A DNA stretch of 64,000 nt from Phorcus lineatus (taxonomy: Eukaryota; Mollusca; Gastropoda; Trochida; Trochidae): the NCBI GenBank assembly GCA_921293015.1, contig OV121081.1, positions 1,798,001-1,862,000 of the forward strand. Direction: 5' to 3'. This document shows positions 46,501-59,212 of the stretch, one piece after another. The notes under the pieces are model-generated. The model was not told the DNA's origin. It worked only from the letters and a program-made list of their open reading frames with translations, and made no database searches. The position numbers and the translations under genes are program-made. The stretch's first letter is position 1. Every line of letters starts with the position of its first letter.

Positions 46501-46502
<2 letters not shown>

Positions 46503-46592
<90 letters not shown>

Positions 46593-46614
46593 CAAAACTA
46601 TATATATATATATA
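46503..46614. repeat. (TA)n microsatellite
   Basis: An uninterrupted TA run extends to 46,590, then ATCAAAAC, then a second shorter TA run. It lies between the two segmental duplication copies. Confidence 0.98.
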
Positions 46615-48844
46615 ACCTTTTGGATTATTGAAATCCAATACATTTAAACCATTTCAAGATTAACTGATAATAGTTAGCTAAAGACGCATCAAATCTTATC
46701 ACCATCACATTCCAAAGATGCATGCATATAGTGAAGCCACTCCCAATCCTTTATCGAGAAGATGGTAGTAAACAGGCGTGTGCACTAATGCAGTGACCGA
46801 TCCTTGGTAATGCCGACTATTAGGTTCCGCTCAGTTCCCTCAAATAGATACGGGATTACATTTTGAAAAACCGTAATCAAGCTCACAGAAGCAAAATCTC
46901 TCACATAAGGCTAGACAATACAGGGAAAAGACCGAATAATTTCCTATCTTAAGGTAATTGCCCTTTGCATTTAGATCAATAAGTCATACTGTTCTGCAGC
47001 TTGATGCATGTGTTATTGGAACCAATTGATTCTCATTTCGATATCAGAAACTGCAGTAAGATCACTAGACGATAGTGGCTAAATATGCTTATTTGTAACA
47101 ATTTCATGATAATCTTGACACATGATGTTTGACATGACTACAAATGTACATGTAGATCTACCCATCCTTGCAAAGAAACACAAAATGTACCTTGCTACAA
47201 TGTATAAAGTCTCTGTGTGTGATGGTTTGAATGCTTCCTTATAGGTCAGTGTGGTGCTTGATTCATTCACTGTAAAGAGTTCATTCCTTTACATTAAGCC
47301 TGCATTTCAGGTGTGTATAAAACATTAAATAACTTTGTAGGGAAGGGTTAGGAAATATTGCAAGATGTTACAACTCTGACAATATTGGTTGAAACAAACT
47401 GCATTTCTTTGTAGCATATTGCTTTGACGAGGCGAATGACAATGAGGGTTGAAAGGAAATGTCTGAGATTACGAGATGAATGATCAAAATGTTACATTTA
47501 TTAACATAAACTGCACTCTGGGGTATCATTGATTTCGAAGTACTCAGTGACATCCAGACAGGGTCTCACCTGCGGTCATTATTATCATTAAACTGGCACA
47601 ACCATTTCACTACAGACCTAGTGATAGTGTGGGTTGTCATTCTGTGGTCAGACATTTCCATTATTGCAAAACTAGATCTTTTTTGGTAACACAGATTTTG
47701 ACACAGGTTGTCACCAAGGTATCTTGCACTGAGAATTGGTTTTAAGCAAATGCAACTAACCAAAACAAATGCAAGATTTATCAATTATAACTTTACCTTA
47801 AAGTTATAAGGTTCATTATATTTGACACGGGATGTCACCAAAGGAGACAAGGCATACAAGGGTATCTTGAGAATTAGTTTTGAGTAAATGTTAGTCCAAT
47901 AATAAGTTTGCGTGTTCGAATGGCTTTCAAATGCAAATGAATAAAACAAATACTAGATTTCTCAATAATAACTTAACTTTTAAGTTATGTGGTTGATAAT
48001 ATTGCTCACATGTTTCTAAAACAAATGCCAGGACAAGTAATACAGAATGTTAAACAGGTTTGAAATGTCACGTTGTGAGAGAAAATCACATAAAAAAGAA
48101 TTCACTTCATAAAAAATATCCGTTGTATGTCAATACGAAATGTACACCGAAAATCTTTTTCACCCTGAAACAAATAATAATGACAATAAACATTAAAGAT
48201 AATCATTGCGCTGCCAATCACTGATTGATATCTATATAGGCGCTGGACACAATAGGTAAGTGTTGATCAAAAGTACAAAGAGCTTTCCTTTGTCGTTGAG
48301 ACATTTGCCTTACTCTTCTTGATTTCTGTTTGTTTAATAAATACCTAATAATTTTCAATTATATCATTACAACATTTCGATTTTCGAACAATTCATCCAT
48401 GTAATTAAATAACATTTATCATTGTTGTAAATACCACATTCACCATCATCATTATGAAATCCAAGAGAACAACACTATGACTACATGACTGGTCCTAAAA
48501 TGATTATTTGTCTGCCTGATGATTTAGAATCCAATTGTATTTACGCACTAATTTCTGATGTTCATTTTATGCTTGTTTACCATCGCTAATGAATGTTTTA
48601 CAATGATAATACTTGTCCTGGATTATTATTATTATTCCTTGATTATAATCAGATAGTTATTTTATAATAATACCTTACGTGGGCTTTGAATGGACACAAC
48701 ATTGATGATAAGGCACTGGGGAATTTTCTCCTCTTAAGTCAACTACACATTGATGTTTACATACGTTCTTGGCAATCATTTATGTTGATTTTATTTGTTC
48801 CGGAACAATGAACGATTTCATCTATTTTCTCCGACAATTAAGAT

Positions 48845-49215
48845 GGAAAAATACATTACAAGTATCGATATGAATTATGTCTAACAAAACTGTAAGTAAA
48901 AGCTCAAGGGTTTCATTCCTTTACATAACATCGACTATTGAGAAAAAAAACTAAATATATTTATCAATTAAAATTTTTCGTTGTTTTCATTAGTTTATTT
49001 CCCATCGTTGTTGAGTTCTAGAGTTTGTATAAGTATTGATATGAATTGCTTCGCAAATACAAAAAGCATATGTTAAGCAAGTTTATGTAGTTGTCTAATT
49101 AGATGTCCTAAAAAGAGCAACAGTTTCATCCCTGAACATAACGTCCACTATTTAGAAGAAAATCCTAGATGTATCTATCAATTACAATTTGTCATTGTTT
49201 TCATTGTCGCAGAGT
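48845..49215 (+). repeat. Local tandem duplication of about 180 bp inside copy 2
   Basis: Two consecutive units share GATATGAATT, TTTCAT(T/C)CCT..ACATAAC, a TATTTATCAATTA or TATCTATCAATTA block and GTTTTCATT...GAGTTCT. The corresponding copy 1 region (41,030-41,215) has one unit, so this arose after the large duplication or was lost from copy 1. Confidence 0.65.
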
Positions 49216-50080
49216 TCTGAAGTGTGTACAATAACATGTAAAACTATTACGCTATCAAAAATAGCAGTATGAATAACGATACATTTTACAGATATAGGAC
49301 GTGAAGAATGCGAGTTGTAATCAAGTGTCATCTAGTATCTCATCCACATATTCATGGTTGTTATAGCAAGATATAGATCACTTTTTCTATTCCTTATCAG
49401 TGTGGTCAAACAATGACAGTGACTCATATATTATGTTGCATCATTCCTCAGTTGAACATGTTCATTCTTGTATATTATGAAACTCCCTATAAACAAAAGA
49501 AGCTTATAAATCTATCACTAACTTACATCAGATTAGATGAAAGAGTTTAACTTCGAATAATCGACTAAATCAAAATGACATAGACCTACCTTTACATCAA
49601 TAAATCCAGGTGTGTTGGACATATGTTCACCTATGAACTTCATTTTCAGTTGTTCTTTAAATCATATTCGTCGACCATGTTTTAGATGTTGTTTTAGAAT
49701 TTTGATTAAATACAGAATTTCAACAACCTACAATTAGCATTGATATGAACAATCAGATGAATGTGATGTGGAAGCACACAATTACATTTTATTACGCAAT
49801 TATTTTGCTCGAACAGATACATCTACGTTCGTGTCTTCATCAAAGTAACCAATAAAAACTTGATAGATAAGTGGTGGTAAAATGATATTCTTGGTCCAGA
49901 TCACCTTGAGATAGACATGATCTTAAATTCGGTTGGTGTTTAGTGACAGTATCTTTCAACTTTGATATCAGACATGGCATTTAATTGTGAATAAATGCAA
50001 GGCGAATCTTGGGTAGAATATCTGTCTATAGGATGATTGGACGTGGAACATGATAAGAGAAGAAAAGGTCTATTACTCTA

Positions 50081-50538
50081 TAGAGCGGTCAGTCTGATTA
50101 AAATCGACCGTGTTCCGAGGAATAAAAGTTTCAAAATATTGAGCCTATCGAGATTCGAACTCTATCTGTCTAGGTTATCCTCTCCACTAGGTCTGACCGC
50201 AACCTACTGTAGCGCACGTTCTTGCGTAAACTAAGCTAACCAATCACAATGCGTGCGGCAAAAGCATTCGGTATCAGTAGCTAGGGGCAAGTAACTCCCA
50301 TTTACCATCGTTAACCTTGCCACTATCTTTATTTTAAACGCGATGATGTGATTGGTTCGCTATTGACTAGGTTTTGTCTGCGCTAAACTGGTGTCGGCAC
50401 GTGCGAGCAGTGAGGCTGCCTTCAGACCGCTGTGGAGAGGAAAACCTAGACAGATAGAGTTCGAATCTCGATAGACTCAATATTTTGAAACTTTTATTCC
50501 TCGGAACACGGTCGATTTTAATCAGACTGTAGAGCGGT
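50081..50538. mobile_element. MULE-like MITE with 97-bp terminal inverted repeats
   Basis: The element 50,090-50,529 (440 bp) has inverted ends of 97 bp (50,090-50,186 and 50,433-50,529) with only two mismatches, both starting CAGTCTGATTAAAATCGACC. An exact 9-bp target duplication TAGAGCGGT lies at 50,081-50,089 and 50,530-50,538. Long terminal repeats plus a 9-bp duplication are the signature of Mutator-like elements. The interior is non-coding and partly self-complementary (AACCAATCACA against TGTGATTGGTT). The near-identical arms and intact target repeats argue for a recent insertion. Confidence 0.85.
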
Positions 50539-53140
50539 TAATTTCATTTCATTTGGAGGACAGCAACACATCCATTTAGGAGTGCTTAAGCATAACGTCT
50601 TTCTTTGAGTTTTAGTGTATGAGAGTTTTTTGTGTTGCTTTGAAAAAGGTAACGTAGCAATATTTACCACACAGTTGACACTTGTACCGTTGTGGTTTAA
50701 ATTATCCATGACAATTTGAAAATTCCTAATGTGGATTAACCTTTAGGAATACAACGTTTCACCTGGAAAGTTTAAGGTCGGCATAGAACACTTTGTACTA
50801 AATGTACATTTACCCTGTTACGTTTTGCATAATCAAAGACTGTTAAAGAAGAGATCAAAGACAATTCTTGTATCAAAGATGATCAAGGTAGTTTTAACTG
50901 ATAGCTGAATCCTGTGTAGATAAGATTCATCACAGGGAGCTGTCTGTGATTCCCTCTGAATTATTGATATTGCTTTCTCGGGGTCAGGGAGCAATGTCTA
51001 TCTAGATCCTAAACTCCATTCTAGAGACAGTGTGCACAATTGAATTGAGAGTCCTTCACATGATGCATGCACATGTGAATTAAGTATTTTGTGTTCTTAG
51101 GATAATAACGCGTTTTGTGCAGTCCTTTATGGGCATCAGAAAATAAAATCATTGTAATTTTTGCCGAATTTCTTGTTGAAAGTTGGAAAACAATGAAACA
51201 AAGTTTTATATAAAAGCTATATGTGTTGATAGGATGATAAAAACGTTTCATGCATAGATCCTTTTTGGGTTAAAAAGAATAAAAACATTTTTTAAATTTC
51301 TCTAATATGTTTATTAGAGAATTTTATCTTCCTATTTTTCAATCAAAGTGTTATTTTATATCAGCGATCAACTAAGAAATGATGAATTCTAAGAGATGAT
51401 GAATTCTATTACAATCACTGAAACAGTAATTAGATAATGAAATGAGATAGTAAAAGATACTATCTAGTATATAATGTTCCAATAAGAAAACAAAACAATT
51501 AGTCTTAAAATCATCTTTTTTCCTATCATGTAAAACCATTAGACATTTTGTCTATGTAAAGGGATTTTGACAAGTTTCACATTCACTTTTAGGATGCCTT
51601 AATAAAATAAAACGTTCAAAAGACGCCAAAATTAATTGACTTTTATATATTTGGTATTTCGATTGATTCGCGTTCATTGAGGTTTTATTGACTTTTGTCA
51701 GAGGTATGCAGCCCATAACCTTTCCCCAAGTATCATCGAGTTTATAGCTACAGAGTCTACAAATGAAAAACCTAACCAATTTCCATATTCAATTGGTAAC
51801 TTCTCTTTCAAGAGTCTTACACAACGAACATAACAGCCCTGTAACTATTCATTAACGATAAAATACTCTTCAATTGTTATGTATTATGGCTGCATATATT
51901 TTTTTCATATAATCAGTATAATATTAGTGTTACCGTTTGTTTATTTTTACATTCACTGCAACTCAGCGGTACGGTGACGCCATCTTGAGTCTATTTTTAG
52001 ATATGCAAATTACATACAACTCCCCTTAACGATCATGTGGTGTGTAAATTTAAGACTGGTCACTCACATAAGAAACGATTGCGTAAAAATATAAGCAGCA
52101 AAAGCGGGGACGCTATCGATGTTTTGTTGAAATCATAACATGTAGTCTGCGACTTTCAGGTTACACTTTGTCTAAATATAGTATGTAAAGCCGATGATTG
52201 AATTTATTCAATTTGCATCTAGTTATCTGACAGAGTAACAGCACTTTATTGTAACTGCGAAAAGCTGAATCAAAACGGGCACATGTTTTCGTTGTCAAAA
52301 TCAGAAAATTTCGTTCTCCTTGAAAAATTAAGTTTTAAAATCATTGGTGGACAAATAACATATCGTTTAAGCTTAGGTATATGATGTTTTGGAAACCTTG
52401 AGTTAAGTAACCGTCACAGTCATTCCTAAACAATCAGTGGGGTTGAATCGATCAAAATCCCATGAACACAAACACATATCCTAAGAAAATAAAGTATGTC
52501 ACATCGAAAACGCACTCGTTACATTTAGCTTTAACCTGTCAACCTGCTGTTTAAATTAATTTACGATAACTGGTTTGATATTATTTCTTCTTTTTTAAAA
52601 AGAAAAGAATAATTTTAAAGGTACTCAGTCTTTAGAAACATTACGATAGTCGATTAATTGCTGGTATCTAAAAAAATGTGATTTCTAAGAATAAAAAAGA
52701 TGCAGAACTGATTGAACAATTTGGTCAACTTTAAACATTAAATACAAAATTAAAATCAAATAGAAAATAAATATACTCATTATGTGTATTTCATACGTGT
52801 TCTGATTGTTAGAAATAGTTTTTTTTTAATAAATATGAAAATATATCAATAAACAGATTGATTTAATACATGGATTTAGAGTTTGAAAAAAAGAAGAAGA
52901 TATAATTCCTATTTTCAATGTATTTATGTATCTTATGATTGAATAAATATCTAGTTTTTTTAGTTTTTAGTTTTTAGTTTTATAACATAACACCAACAAA
53001 ATTTTGAATTAAATAAACGAAAACTGATATGATATGTTCAAATTCAATGGTATGCTTGTGCTCAAACCCTTCACAAAGAAGCAGGTAGCCAAATTTGCGT
53101 GGCTATTGTCTTGAAAACGCGTCATTGTTCCGCGACGTGA

Positions 53141-53152
53141 CAAGATGGCGGC
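53141..53152 (+). promoter_or_regulatory. YY1-like motif CAAGATGGCGGC
   Basis: It matches the well-known YY1 consensus AAGATGGCGGC and is preceded by CGCGACGTGA. An inverted CGCCATCTTG lies at 51,978-51,987. It sits in copy-2-specific sequence. A nine-residue ATG frame starts within it, which is not a convincing gene. Confidence 0.25.
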
Positions 53153-54625
53153 TTTTATGAACGGAAAAACTTAGAAGACAGGCTTGTAATTATTTTAATT
53201 ATCGGCATAAACATTTAAGTAATCACTTGATGTTGGAAACATAACTCTCATCAGTTATTGGTCCCAATATTAGAGTGTTTGATCATTTCATTTTCTGGTT
53301 ATGCCAACATTAGCGACAGCGAACCCAGACTGGGTTCACGCAGGTTAGTTTTTCTAAGGAAAGTTTCTAAAACGTTATAGCTGTAACTTATAATAAAACC
53401 GCCCTCTTGTTAACATAAATGAGGTAGCAGCTGCAAATGATAATGGCCAGCTAATTCTTAACGATGGGCGAATATCACTTTGTATCCATGTGATGTCATT
53501 CTTGATTTTCGTTTCAAATTTAGAACAAAATTTGCTACCTGAATAGTGTATCGATTCAAAGATTTTGATTCATTTTAAATTTTTTGTTTGACAGGAAGGT
53601 TTGTTTCATTATATCATTAATACGATGTACCATTAAAGCCACATTGTATTTGAATTTTTAAACAAAATTAAGTTCAAAATCGTCCCAAGTCGTGTCCAGG
53701 AAAATACAATGTTAAATTTTGCATAGCCACAGTGCGCGTTTATTTCACCTTTGCCAAAGGTACATACTTTAATGATTTTCATAATTTTTCATTAATCACG
53801 CCCTTTCGTCAATTTGAGAGTAACGGGGTACAGCACTCGTCTCGATCAGCAGCTAGCATTCCCAGTTGGTTTGAGTCTCAGGCGACGGAAGCGACTATGA
53901 TGTCATTCTTCTTTTGACGTCATAACGGATTTTGAACAAAGTTTACTGTAGCTCCGGTTTTTTTCAATCTGAAAAAGACATTTATTTTTCTCAAGATTAT
54001 CACCGCAGATGCAATCATAAAAGCTATTTTAAAGTTTAGTTTCTGTATGTTGATACTGAAAAAAGGAAAGTCATTAGACACAGCAAAATAATAGTCTTAG
54101 GTAATGATATACACAATTGATTCTATTTTAAACTCTTACTTGAGTGATGAAGACATAATATGTTGAATTTAATTGTTGATATGGTAAACCAGGTAATGAT
54201 TTGTATACCTTTTCAAACGGGTTTAATCTGTAAATTATTGTACTGAACTAAATCCTTGATCTATTTGAAACTTCTGTATTACAAAAGCTCATAGGTTAAA
54301 ATAATCTGGTATTTGAGCTTAAACCTGTTATCTCAAGTGTACGAGAAATAATGCACAAGTTATCAAATGTTTAATAAACACAATTTGTTTGCCAAAATGT
54401 TTCCCACATTATTCCTTTTCGCACCTAGCTATCTATTGAATGAAAAGGTTTGTAGATATAAGTTAATAAAGGAGTGAAAGTACACGATAAAATCTATCTG
54501 AAAAATCTAGAAGCATATTTTAAGTTTAATTTGATTGAACGTGACTAAATAATCTAATGAAATAAGATACCATAAGTGACAGAGTGATAAATTTATCAAA
54601 TGTATTTAGATCGATAGTGAAGTAA

Positions 54626-54720
54626 ACACACACAGACACGCATACACACAGATACACAGAGTCACACACATATATACTTACATACATACACACATACATA
54701 AATACACATCTACATACAAC
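54626..54720. repeat. Cryptic CA/TACA simple sequence
   Basis: The stretch is a run of ACACAC, GATACACAG, CATACATACACACATACATA type units without a fixed period. Confidence 0.85.
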
Positions 54721-54763
54721 ATGCACAAGTTATAAAAGGTTTGTCTTCACTGTCAGTTGTAAC

Positions 54764-54764
<1 letters not shown>

Positions 54765-54795
<31 letters not shown>
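54765..54795. repeat. Poly(C) tract of 31
   Basis: This is the longest C run in the window. Length is likely to be unreliable and could mark an assembly weak point. Confidence 0.95.
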
Positions 54796-54798
<3 letters not shown>

Positions 54799-55689
54799 AT
54801 ACTGGAGTCTTAAAAGTCATGACATATGATACATCACATGAGTTTATTTTGAATGTAATGCCCATTTGGTGATTTAAACTCGTCTGTTTACTATTTTGTT
54901 TATAATTTAATTTTGCTTCCGATACCACCCCTTCTTAACAACGTGAAGTATACCTTTAGTAAGAGAAAATGCTACAAGAGACTCTATCCTATGTATGTTA
55001 AGCGTTGCGACGTCATAAAGGAATATTATGTAGCATGATTTTCTAGTATTGTGTTGGATACATTGCTCTCTTTAGAAAAGATTTTCATAAGAGTGAAGGG
55101 CACTTGTCTTGTTGAGATATCAAAACCGGATTAGAACAGTAGAAAACCACTGGGGTTCATATGGGCGATTATCTTATGCAAGGTTGTTACGTGAGAGTTT
55201 TTCAATTGTATAGGGAATACAGATGAGAGTCTTGATAAAATATTATAATTTGAGTGGGGTCAAATAAGTAAACCTGTTCTATTGGGAAACGTATGCTTTA
55301 CACTAAGGATACAATCTCTTTTAAAAACTCAATTGGTTACCCTATAAAAATAGTTTGATGCAAGTTCTGCAAATATTTATTTTCAATTACAAGGTTCCAC
55401 GACTGAAATCATATTGAATGCTTCATTAAATATTTTGATAACGGGACCAACCATATTTGACTGTTTGTTCTTAGCATTGTAAAAGGGAAACACTACAATA
55501 AAAAGAAGGCTGTAAAACTAGATACACATGTGTGGCTTCTTCAGGAGGTAGAACTTGAAATAGTTTTACAAAACTTTGGCTTAAGAAATAAAAAAGGAAA
55601 TTAAAAAAGAATATTCTTTTGTTTTCTTCTGTAAGTGTCAGAAAAAATAAGTTGTTTTTCTTATATGTTTATGTTACACAATATTTTTT

Positions 55690-55870
55690 TCTAAACTTTC
55701 TCTTTTTAACTAATGTGAAATTTTATATCAGTGTACCGAGTAGAAATTAGTAAATTCAATTACAACCACAGAAGAATCGATTATCGTATAGGATAAGTTT
55801 ACATATATAATGTCCCTTCAAGAAAACAATTATTCATGTTTCTTTCTCATCAAGCAAGACTATTAGACAA
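55690..55870 (+). repeat. Third copy of a short duplicated segment
   Basis: It matches 41,830-41,990 and 51,330-51,545 in order (TTTATATCAG, AATTCAATTACAACCAC, ATAATGT.CC.TCAAGAAAAC, then CATTAGACA-like sequence). The rest of the unit is not seen after it, so the tandem history is more complex than one doubling. Confidence 0.5.
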
Positions 55871-58800
55871 GTCATTTCTTAGCCAAATAGAAATCAGATA
55901 TTCTACATATGTGCCAGAATCATTTCAAAATGATTTCCGAGGCTTGGAGATATGTATGGTATGTTTTGATAAATTGAAATGAAAAAAGTCATCATGTCTA
56001 CATAAACTTTTGGTTTTGTCCTTTTCTTTTGAACTCTCATTTGCAAACCGTATTGAGATACAGGCTGAAATTAGAGTAAAACCTTTGAGTTATTTGATAA
56101 AACAATGCCCGAGGCAAGCATGGCATATGTACATACGTATACAGCTGTAGACAGCAGTCATTCAAACATTGTAACATTCAAATAACTCTAACAAAAGGCT
56201 TCCCTTTATATCAGGTTATTCAGTTGACTCTAACAGTCCCATCCATTCAATACAGTGTAGTTTATCTTTCATGACATCATTCACCTGCTGCAACAATGAA
56301 GTTGATATCCAGAAAATCTTTCTTCACTTTTTATTCACTCTGCAGGGTATTTGTCTGTATACCATCAACTGTAAACAGTTTAAATTTAAATCATCTTACT
56401 CAAGATCACCCAATACATGCGAAATATTTGTATGATCTTCTTGACCAAAAACTGACACTCAAGTGTACCAGATTCTGTATAGACTTCCAAAATTACTTTA
56501 TTCAGAAACATTTTGTGAATAATGTCGTATCAACAATGTAATTTTTTTATTCAATAATCAATATAAATTTTATCCTCTAGTTCAGTTTAGAGATTTTTTG
56601 TGATCCAACATCCAGCTTGCAATGTACGCGTTCGTGGTCCTTGGTGTTCACCTAGGGATTCCGTTTGAACAGGCTGCTATTTCAGTGGTTAAGTACAATG
56701 GTCTACACATTATTCATTTTTATCTTTCTTAGGTCGGATAGAAAGTGTGATGGTGAATTAATGTATTGCCTTCTGCAAATGGACAACTTTGATACATTAG
56801 CTAAGCATTTGATAATGCTCTCAGTCTCTTAGACTTAACTTAGTGCTTGCGTGTCGTTTGTCACTTTCGTTTTGTTAACAAAATATTTTACATTGTTGTC
56901 GTTATTTTAAAAGGTAATTATTATCATTTTATACATCAAAATAACCGAGAAATGACAATAGTTGAAAACAGCTTTTATAAACCAAGATAACAACATTAAC
57001 TGAGGGGAATGTACACACAATACTCATCTTTATTCACAATGTGACCAATAGGCATAAGCCACCAATTAACATATAATTTATGTATTTTAAAACCTAACAA
57101 TGATCTCATGATAAATAGTAATTCAAGACAAGCATTCTGCCTTGACAGCCATTTTCATTTGAATGTTTAGGATTGGGAACAATCGACATCATATTTACGT
57201 ACATGTAATGTTAACACTGGCGTCATCGTTGCTCTTCTGAGTTCACTTGATTGAAGACTTTTTACCATCAGAATCCAAACAGGCAATGCAAACTTCAACG
57301 ATTCGCGATCAATAGTCCAAAGTACGTTCGGCAATTTCACTTAAAAGAATGCCTGTGGTTTGTCTCCAATAACTGGAAGTTGAATCAAAAGAAAGAACAC
57401 ATGTACAGCACCAGCAATATCTTTACATGTATACTTACCAAAAGTTTATGTTTCTTTTGAATGTCACCAAATATATTTCGAGTACTAGGTGTTTTTGGCA
57501 TAAAGGCTCATGAAAAAAAACTTTTTTTCTGAAGTTGGAACTGAATCGTAAAGATAATCTTCAGTTGGATTATTGTGTTATTTGTCAAAAATTCTCATCA
57601 TTAAACTTTTCAAAATTATAAGCATCCATTCTGCGAAGGAACTTCTAAGTAATGGGTATTGTTTTACTTTGAAGATATTAGATTTGGTTCAATATTTTTA
57701 TTCAAAGGCTTTATCTTCTTATGCACCTGAAGCCCGATTTGGAGTTGTAATTGTATGCCCCCTGGGGTGACATTTGACATAGTTTTTATTAGTGGATGAC
57801 TTCAAACTTTTTTTTAATATTCTCATAGTTAGATTGATAATCTGAATTTGCTTTATGAAACAAGAAAAAAATGATGGCTATCATGATGATGATGATGATG
57901 AAAATCTCCACCCCTGGAACCTAACTTACTTTTACTAAGACGCTTATCTGTATTCTCTGTGTAGTTGTAAATGTGCTGAGACACACTGACTCATAACCTT
58001 GCATAAAGAAATGTCAACAACTGATCGCCTTTATGAATCCCAGTTCCATCAAGAACTGATATTGTACGGCTTCACTATCACAAAGGGACAGAGGCCTTCA
58101 CTCTGATGAAAATCTCTTCTCAAAGAGAGCAATTTATCATTCAATGGGTAGTGTTCTCGGCAGGATAACGTCAACGGATATTTTCGGTATCCGTTGTGGT
58201 CATATACGGATAAAGATGCATTTACAAAGTTCAAGGTCGGAACTTCTTTTGAAAATCATGGTGACCTCACAATCGTTAACATTTTCACGACCGAGTGATT
58301 TTACTAACAGGTTCCAAAGGCAGTTTGAGTCACTTGTTCATAGACTTTAATCATCCATCTTCATAGTTCCTCACGTTCAGTTTGGTTAGTAGAAGTTGGA
58401 TAATCAACAGGCGATCTTTTACTGTAGGTCTCAGTTGACATTTGACTTTTTTACGCCAGCTGCCATTTGCAATCGAGTTGAAGGAAATAAACTCTTATGT
58501 AAGATGGTCTCGTCCACTTTAAGTTCGGATGTATGTATGTATATCATGCATGTGAATACATCAAAATAAAATGATTGTCAGATCACGAAACCATATGTAG
58601 AAGAGAACTTTTGTCTTTGAAATACACTGAATATCCTTTAATCGAGTTGACAATTTATGATTGAAGTTAGGATTGAGTCGTAATTGTCCTACAATGTAAC
58701 ACAGACTTACAAGTATTATTACAATTAAACTTTTAGAAACTTGTGTTACATCCAGTGCAGTCATTGTTTTGGATACATTATATGGAACAATAATAATGTT

Positions 58801-59200
58801 TGATTTTAGACATTATGTTACAAGTATTTCTAAACAATAGCTGGCCGACGATATCTTTTAGACGAAAACCTCAAAAAGACTTCAAAATAATTTCGACTTA
58901 AGATCGAGAGTACATCATTATCAACGGAAGGACATTATATTTGAAGCTCTAGTAAAATCTTCTCTTGTAGCTCATGGTGTTATGCAGGAGGTGTGACCTT
59001 GTCAAAGATAGCACTTATGCATTTTTGTTATTTTTCATTTACTGTATAATTGTCCTAAAGTCATAAAAGACAGAGTTTTCAGAGTCGCAGATCTTCAGTT
59101 AACATTCTAAGTCTCAAATATATCTTCGAATATGTTTAAGATTTCTTAACACTGAATGGAATACATACAAGAACTTCAGAGATCATAATGTTGTAAAGTG
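55871..59200. other. AT-rich non-coding stretch
   Basis: No gene is recognised. An 81-codon frame at 56,296 and a 69-codon frame at 57,251 have no domain pattern I know. A GAT trinucleotide run lies at about 57,884-57,899. A 28-bp block at 58,014-58,041 recurs exactly at 62,013-62,040. Confidence 0.5.
58014..58041 (+). repeat. 28-bp exact direct repeat (partner at 62,013-62,040)
   Basis: The block begins TCAACAACTGATCGCCTTTA and ends TGAATCCC, identical at both sites 4.0 kb apart. Flanks show only weak similarity. Confidence 0.85.
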
Positions 59201-59212
59201 GAGTTTTCACAT

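Larger units (their letters stand above)
46838..55300 (+). repeat. Direct segmental duplication, copy 2
   Basis: It matches 39,118-45,190 in order. Copy-2-specific sequence includes 49,215-50,650 (holding a MULE-like MITE) and about 51,490-53,395. It also has local tandem duplications at 47,685-47,970 (two units of about 145 bp) and 48,845-49,215 (two units of about 180 bp, each containing ATCGATATGAATT/GTATTGATATGAATT and a CATTCCTTTACATAACATCG or CATCCCTGAACATAACGTCC block). Confidence 0.85.

Noticed and set aside
46425..46643. Tyr-Ile repeat proteins on both strands
   Set aside because: They are translations of a (TA)n microsatellite.
53141..53170. Start codon in CAAGATGGCGGC as the beginning of a gene
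   Set aside because: The frame stops after nine codons and no splice donor precedes the stop. A YY1-like motif is the simpler reading.
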